Part shown: piece after piece, positions 4,509 through 6,781 of the stretch
Position numbering within the stretch: the first letter of the stretch is position 1
Layout: each line of letters opens with the position of its first letter
From: Bacteroidota bacterium
GTDB taxonomy: Bacteria; Bacteroidota; Ignavibacteria; Kapaibacteriales; Kapaibacteriaceae
Assembly: GCA_003488525.1 (NCBI GenBank)
Contig: DNLG01000043.1
Location: 1-6,781 of the forward strand
DNA: 6,781 nt
Direction: 5' to 3'
Notes under the pieces: generated by a model
Database searches by the model: none
What the model was told of the DNA's origin: nothing
The model's input: only the letters and a program-made list of their open reading frames with translations
Made by a program: the position numbers and the translations under genes

Positions 4509-6452
4509 TCACTTCACGCGAATGCGGATGCTCCGATTCAGGAAGCGTCCCTGAGGTGTATCATCGCTAAATGGCGACGCCATAGAGGTGGTCGCAAAGG
4601 TGAACTTCTTGGTCGACACCGAGCGGATGTACGATTCCGTGTTTGCCGCGCGGTTGTTTGACAGCTGCCGGTTGCGTTCCTGTGAGCCGAGAATATCGGC
4701 ACTGCCTTCGATCACGATGGTCGCACCTTCCGGAAGCTGTTCGGTAAGCTGTCGCAGGAGTGTCTTCACATCATCGAGAAGCTCAGCACTGTTATAGTCA
4801 AACCGGAGAACGGCCTCAAAGCCATCGGTGCTCAAGGCGATACGACGACGTGACAGCTTGTCCGTCGGCACCGGTAGTTTCATCTCTGCATACTGTCCAC
4901 CGGCCGAAGACGACGTGGCTATGCTGGCAGGGGGCTGACCGGAGTTGTCGAGCCGCACCGTGACCGGTGTTGTGACGGTCGCATCGAGAGAGGCCATGAC
5001 CGTATCGCGCCCATTGATCGTGATGGTCTGCTCTGCCGGCTGCGACTCCGGCGGACCACCCTGAAAGCGCGAGCTGACCGAGGCAAGGCCCCGCAGTTCG
5101 GCAAACTCCTCTGTCAGCACAAACTTCTGCAGGGGAGCATTCTGCACGATGATGTCCACGCGGCGGTTCTCTGCACGTCCACCGGGCAGGTCCGCATTCG
5201 AGGCAATTCGCGGCGTGACCAATGGATTGATCCCGATCGACGATGACGGCACACCCAGGCCGACGAGAGCGCTACGCACCGCTTCGGCGCGGCGTCGGGC
5301 CAGCGCTGATCCTTCCGGTTCCGTGGACGGACCGCTGGTGGCCCCTTCGAGAACGATACGTGCCGAAGGGTTCGACGCAATGATCGCCGCAATTCGTGGC
5401 AGGATCCAGTCGTGGGCGGCAACCGCGTCGCTGCTCATTGCACCAAGGTTGGCCGCCTGCCGGTAGGATGTCGGAACGTCAGCCCGCGCACTGTCAAAGA
5501 ACACGGCATTGACGATCGGAGTGAGCGCACGAAGCTGATTGCCTGTGACGATCTCGCCGGTGAACGAGCGTGGTTGAAGCTCAAGACGCGGCGGAGCATA
5601 CGACGGCTGAGGCATGGGCTGTTCGACGACGATCGCCGGAGGAGGAGGCGGGGCAAACTGCGGCGCACGGGTCAGCGACAGGCGCAGAGCCACATCAACC
5701 CGGACGGTAAGGGGCTTCCAGGGAGCATCGGACAGCACGTCGTTCAGTGCGTAATCGAGACTGAGGCGGGGCACGAGACTGAGGCGCTCCGACAATGGGA
5801 TGAAGGACTCAAGGGCCGACGAGAACATCACCAGCAGTGATGAACGGGTCTGCAAAGCCCCCTGGCGGATAACGCGCTCCTGCACGGCAGTGCCATTCTC
5901 GATAAAAACGGCCGACTCGGGGCTGACCACTGATTCACGCTGAATAAAGGAGGCCGTCATGGGCAGGGCAATGCGCGGACCGATGCTCAGTCCGAGAGTG
6001 CGCTTGGTCAGTGTTCCGATGAGCGGCAGCTGAATCTGCGCCGAAACATCAAGATTTGACAGCGTCGTGCTCAGCGCATAGTCGGTGGTCATGGTCACCT
6101 CGGCGCCCGTGGCACTATCGCGCAGCGGATAGGTGTTCATACGCGAGAAGTCACCGCTGCGATTGGTCAGGCCAACTTCAAGGCCAAACGCCCCCCAAGA
6201 CGTCATGGGGATCTCCATGGCAAGGTAGCCTCCCGGCCCGATTCCGCTACCGGAAGTAAGCAGTCCGCAGTCGACGATGCCGCCGGCATTGCTCAGCGTT
6301 GCCGAGTGTGATGTGCTGGCAAAGCCGCCACCAAGACGCACGGCAAGGGTCTCAATGCGCTGATACTGCGCATGCAGAGCAGACGTTCCGATCAGAAGTA
6401 CGGCGGTGATTAGGCGAAGCATGGGCAAAGATAGGTGGAGGTGTTTTACCAT
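4509..6452 (-). CDS. OmpA-family protein: N-terminal beta-barrel plus two OmpA-like C-terminal domains
   Basis: The 647-residue protein has a signal peptide (hydrophobic LRLITAVLLIGTSA, likely cut at LHA|Q after A28). A beta-barrel of about residues 30-262 follows, then a Pro-rich linker (263-293, with PPPPP). Next are OmpA-like domain 1 (about 312-436, ending RAENRRVDIIV), a beta-rich middle region (437-541), and OmpA-like domain 2 (about 545-647, VLRFDYNSAEL to NRSIRIRV). Such domains hold the outer membrane to peptidoglycan. The arginine equivalent to E. coli OmpA R286 is present in both (R388, R601). The ligand-binding aspartate (D271 in E. coli) is kept in domain 2 (D586 in GSAD) but is S373 in domain 1 (GATS). 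The ATG at 6452 overlaps the upstream DUF5683 gene by 7 bp. A second ATG at 6422 (M11) also leaves a good signal peptide. Neither has a Shine-Dalgarno, and coupling favours the first. The barrel resembles the 937-1740 protein. Confidence 0.9.
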   Translation of the reverse strand: MVKHLHLSLPMLRLITAVLLIGTSALHAQYQRIETLAVRLGGGFASTSHSATLSNAGGIVDCGLLTSGSGIGPGGYLAMEIPMTSWGAFGLEVGLTNRSGDFSRMNTYPLRDSATGAEVTMTTDYALSTTLSNLDVSAQIQLPLIGTLTKRTLGLSIGPRIALPMTASFIQRESVVSPESAVFIENGTAVQERVIRQGALQTRSSLLVMFSSALESFIPLSERLSLVPRLSLDYALNDVLSDAPWKPLTVRVDVALRLSLTRAPQFAPPPPPAIVVEQPMPQPSYAPPRLELQPRSFTGEIVTGNQLRALTPIVNAVFFDSARADVPTSYRQAANLGAMSSDAVAAHDWILPRIAAIIASNPSARIVLEGATSGPSTEPEGSALARRRAEAVRSALVGLGVPSSSIGINPLVTPRIASNADLPGGRAENRRVDIIVQNAPLQKFVLTEEFAELRGLASVSSRFQGGPPESQPAEQTITINGRDTVMASLDATVTTPVTVRLDNSGQPPASIATSSSAGGQYAEMKLPVPTDKLSRRRIALSTDGFEAVLRFDYNSAELLDDVKTLLRQLTEQLPEGATIVIEGSADILGSQERNRQLSNNRAANTESYIRSVSTKKFTFATTSMASPFSDDTPQGRFLNRSIRIRVK

Positions 6453-6781
6453 GTCATCGTCAGCCCAAGGGCCATCTGCTGGGAACGCGTCGGGCCCAGA
6501 TTCATGCTGAGTTTCTCCCCGGTATCGAACGAGTAGAGCTCCGCGCCTACGTAGGCATCTACCGCCGCCAGTGCATAGGTGATCAGAAACACCACGGCCG
6601 ACAGATCCCGGTTATCACGAAAAACCTCACGTCGCCTCAAAAGCAGGTTCACAGTGGCGCCGCTCGATCCGTCTGCCAGCGCCTTGTCGTAGGCATCCGA
6701 GGCGGTTGAGAACTCGGCGTTGTTGCGAAAGAACATCACGGCTGAGATAGCAGCGGTGCCGGCAAAGAGCGGCACCTTCCA
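6446..6781 (-). CDS. DUF5683-type membrane protein, C-terminal part (5' end outside window)
   Basis: The last 111 codons are present and the frame is open to the window edge, so the start lies beyond base 6781. The visible part begins WKVPLFAGTAAISAVMFF, a hydrophobic segment. It then has an Asn/Tyr stretch (NNAEFSTASDAYDKAL), RRREVFRDNRDLS, and a second hydrophobic segment ending YALAAVDAYVGAEL, followed by FDTGEKLSMNLGP. This order (YWK.P, DAY, RR..+R.NRDLS, YALN..DA.V.A.L..FD) is what I know as DUF5683, a small Bacteroidota membrane protein of unknown function with a conserved NRD and an aspartate in the last helix. The internal GTG at 6775 should not be taken as the start, because the family pattern extends upstream of it. 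It shares an ATGGTAA overlap with the OmpA-like gene, so both are likely one operon. Confidence 0.72.
   Translation of the reverse strand, partial: WKVPLFAGTAAISAVMFFRNNAEFSTASDAYDKALADGSSGATVNLLLRRREVFRDNRDLSAVVFLITYALAAVDAYVGAELYSFDTGEKLSMNLGPTRSQQMALGLTMTW

Noticed and set aside
4928..4940. 13-bp inverted copy of bases 3730-3742 (CAGGGGGCTGACC)
   Set aside because: About one such match is expected by chance in a window of this size, and one copy is inside coding sequence.
5412..5840. 142-codon plus-strand open frame inside the OmpA-like gene
   Set aside because: Low-complexity Arg-rich translation, antisense to a domain-bearing gene.
6446..6775. GTG at 6775 as the start of the last minus-strand gene
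   Set aside because: The codons before it (Trp-Lys) continue the family pattern and the frame is open to the window edge, so the gene is truncated by the window.
1..6781. Search for CRISPR arrays, tRNA/rRNA, insertion sequences, toxin-antitoxin or defence genes
   Set aside because: No direct-repeat arrays, tRNA-like folds, transposase motifs or known defence domains were seen; nearly all sequence is occupied by the listed envelope and housekeeping genes.

Overview
The window looks like ordinary chromosomal DNA of a GC-rich, Gram-negative bacterium of the wider Bacteroidota/Chlorobi group. An Ignavibacteria- or 'Candidatus Kapabacteria'-like lineage is my best guess. The clues are a C-terminal domain resembling a type IX secretion (T9SS) sorting signal, a DUF5683-type membrane protein next to an OmpA-family protein, several signal-peptide-bearing envelope proteins, and mostly weak or absent Shine-Dalgarno sites. 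The lineage is an inference; there is no rRNA or other phylogenetic marker here apart from recR.

Layout. (1) 4-1740, plus strand: a two-gene operon. A secreted protein with a cohesin-like middle and a T9SS-like C-terminal domain is followed 9 bp later by an outer-membrane beta-barrel protein. (2) 1773-3711, minus strand: a tightly overlapping operon read in the order recR, class I SAM-dependent methyltransferase, NTF2-like lipoprotein. The junctions are ATGA (4-bp overlap) and TAATG (1-bp overlap). (3) 3712-3824: a 113-bp divergent intergenic region with a perfect 10-bp palindrome and a stem-loop followed by a T-rich stretch just ahead of recR. (4) 3825-4508, plus strand: a PspA/IM30 (bacterial ESCRT-III) homologue. 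(5) 4509-6781, minus strand: the 3' end of a DUF5683-type membrane protein overlaps by 7 bp a 647-residue OmpA-family protein with a beta-barrel, a proline-rich linker and two OmpA-like C-terminal domains.

The theme is the cell envelope: secretion, outer-membrane barrels, peptidoglycan anchoring and inner-membrane maintenance by PspA. One housekeeping DNA-repair gene, recR, heads an operon. The barrel at 937-1740 and the N-terminal barrel of the OmpA-like protein share a distinctive motif and appear to be paralogues.

I found no mobile element, CRISPR array, RNA gene, prophage part or defence island, and no convincing undescribed system. The points worth a second look are the double OmpA architecture with one degenerate peptidoglycan-binding site, the barrel paralogy, the structure upstream of recR, and the zero-gap convergent gene end at 4506-4511.
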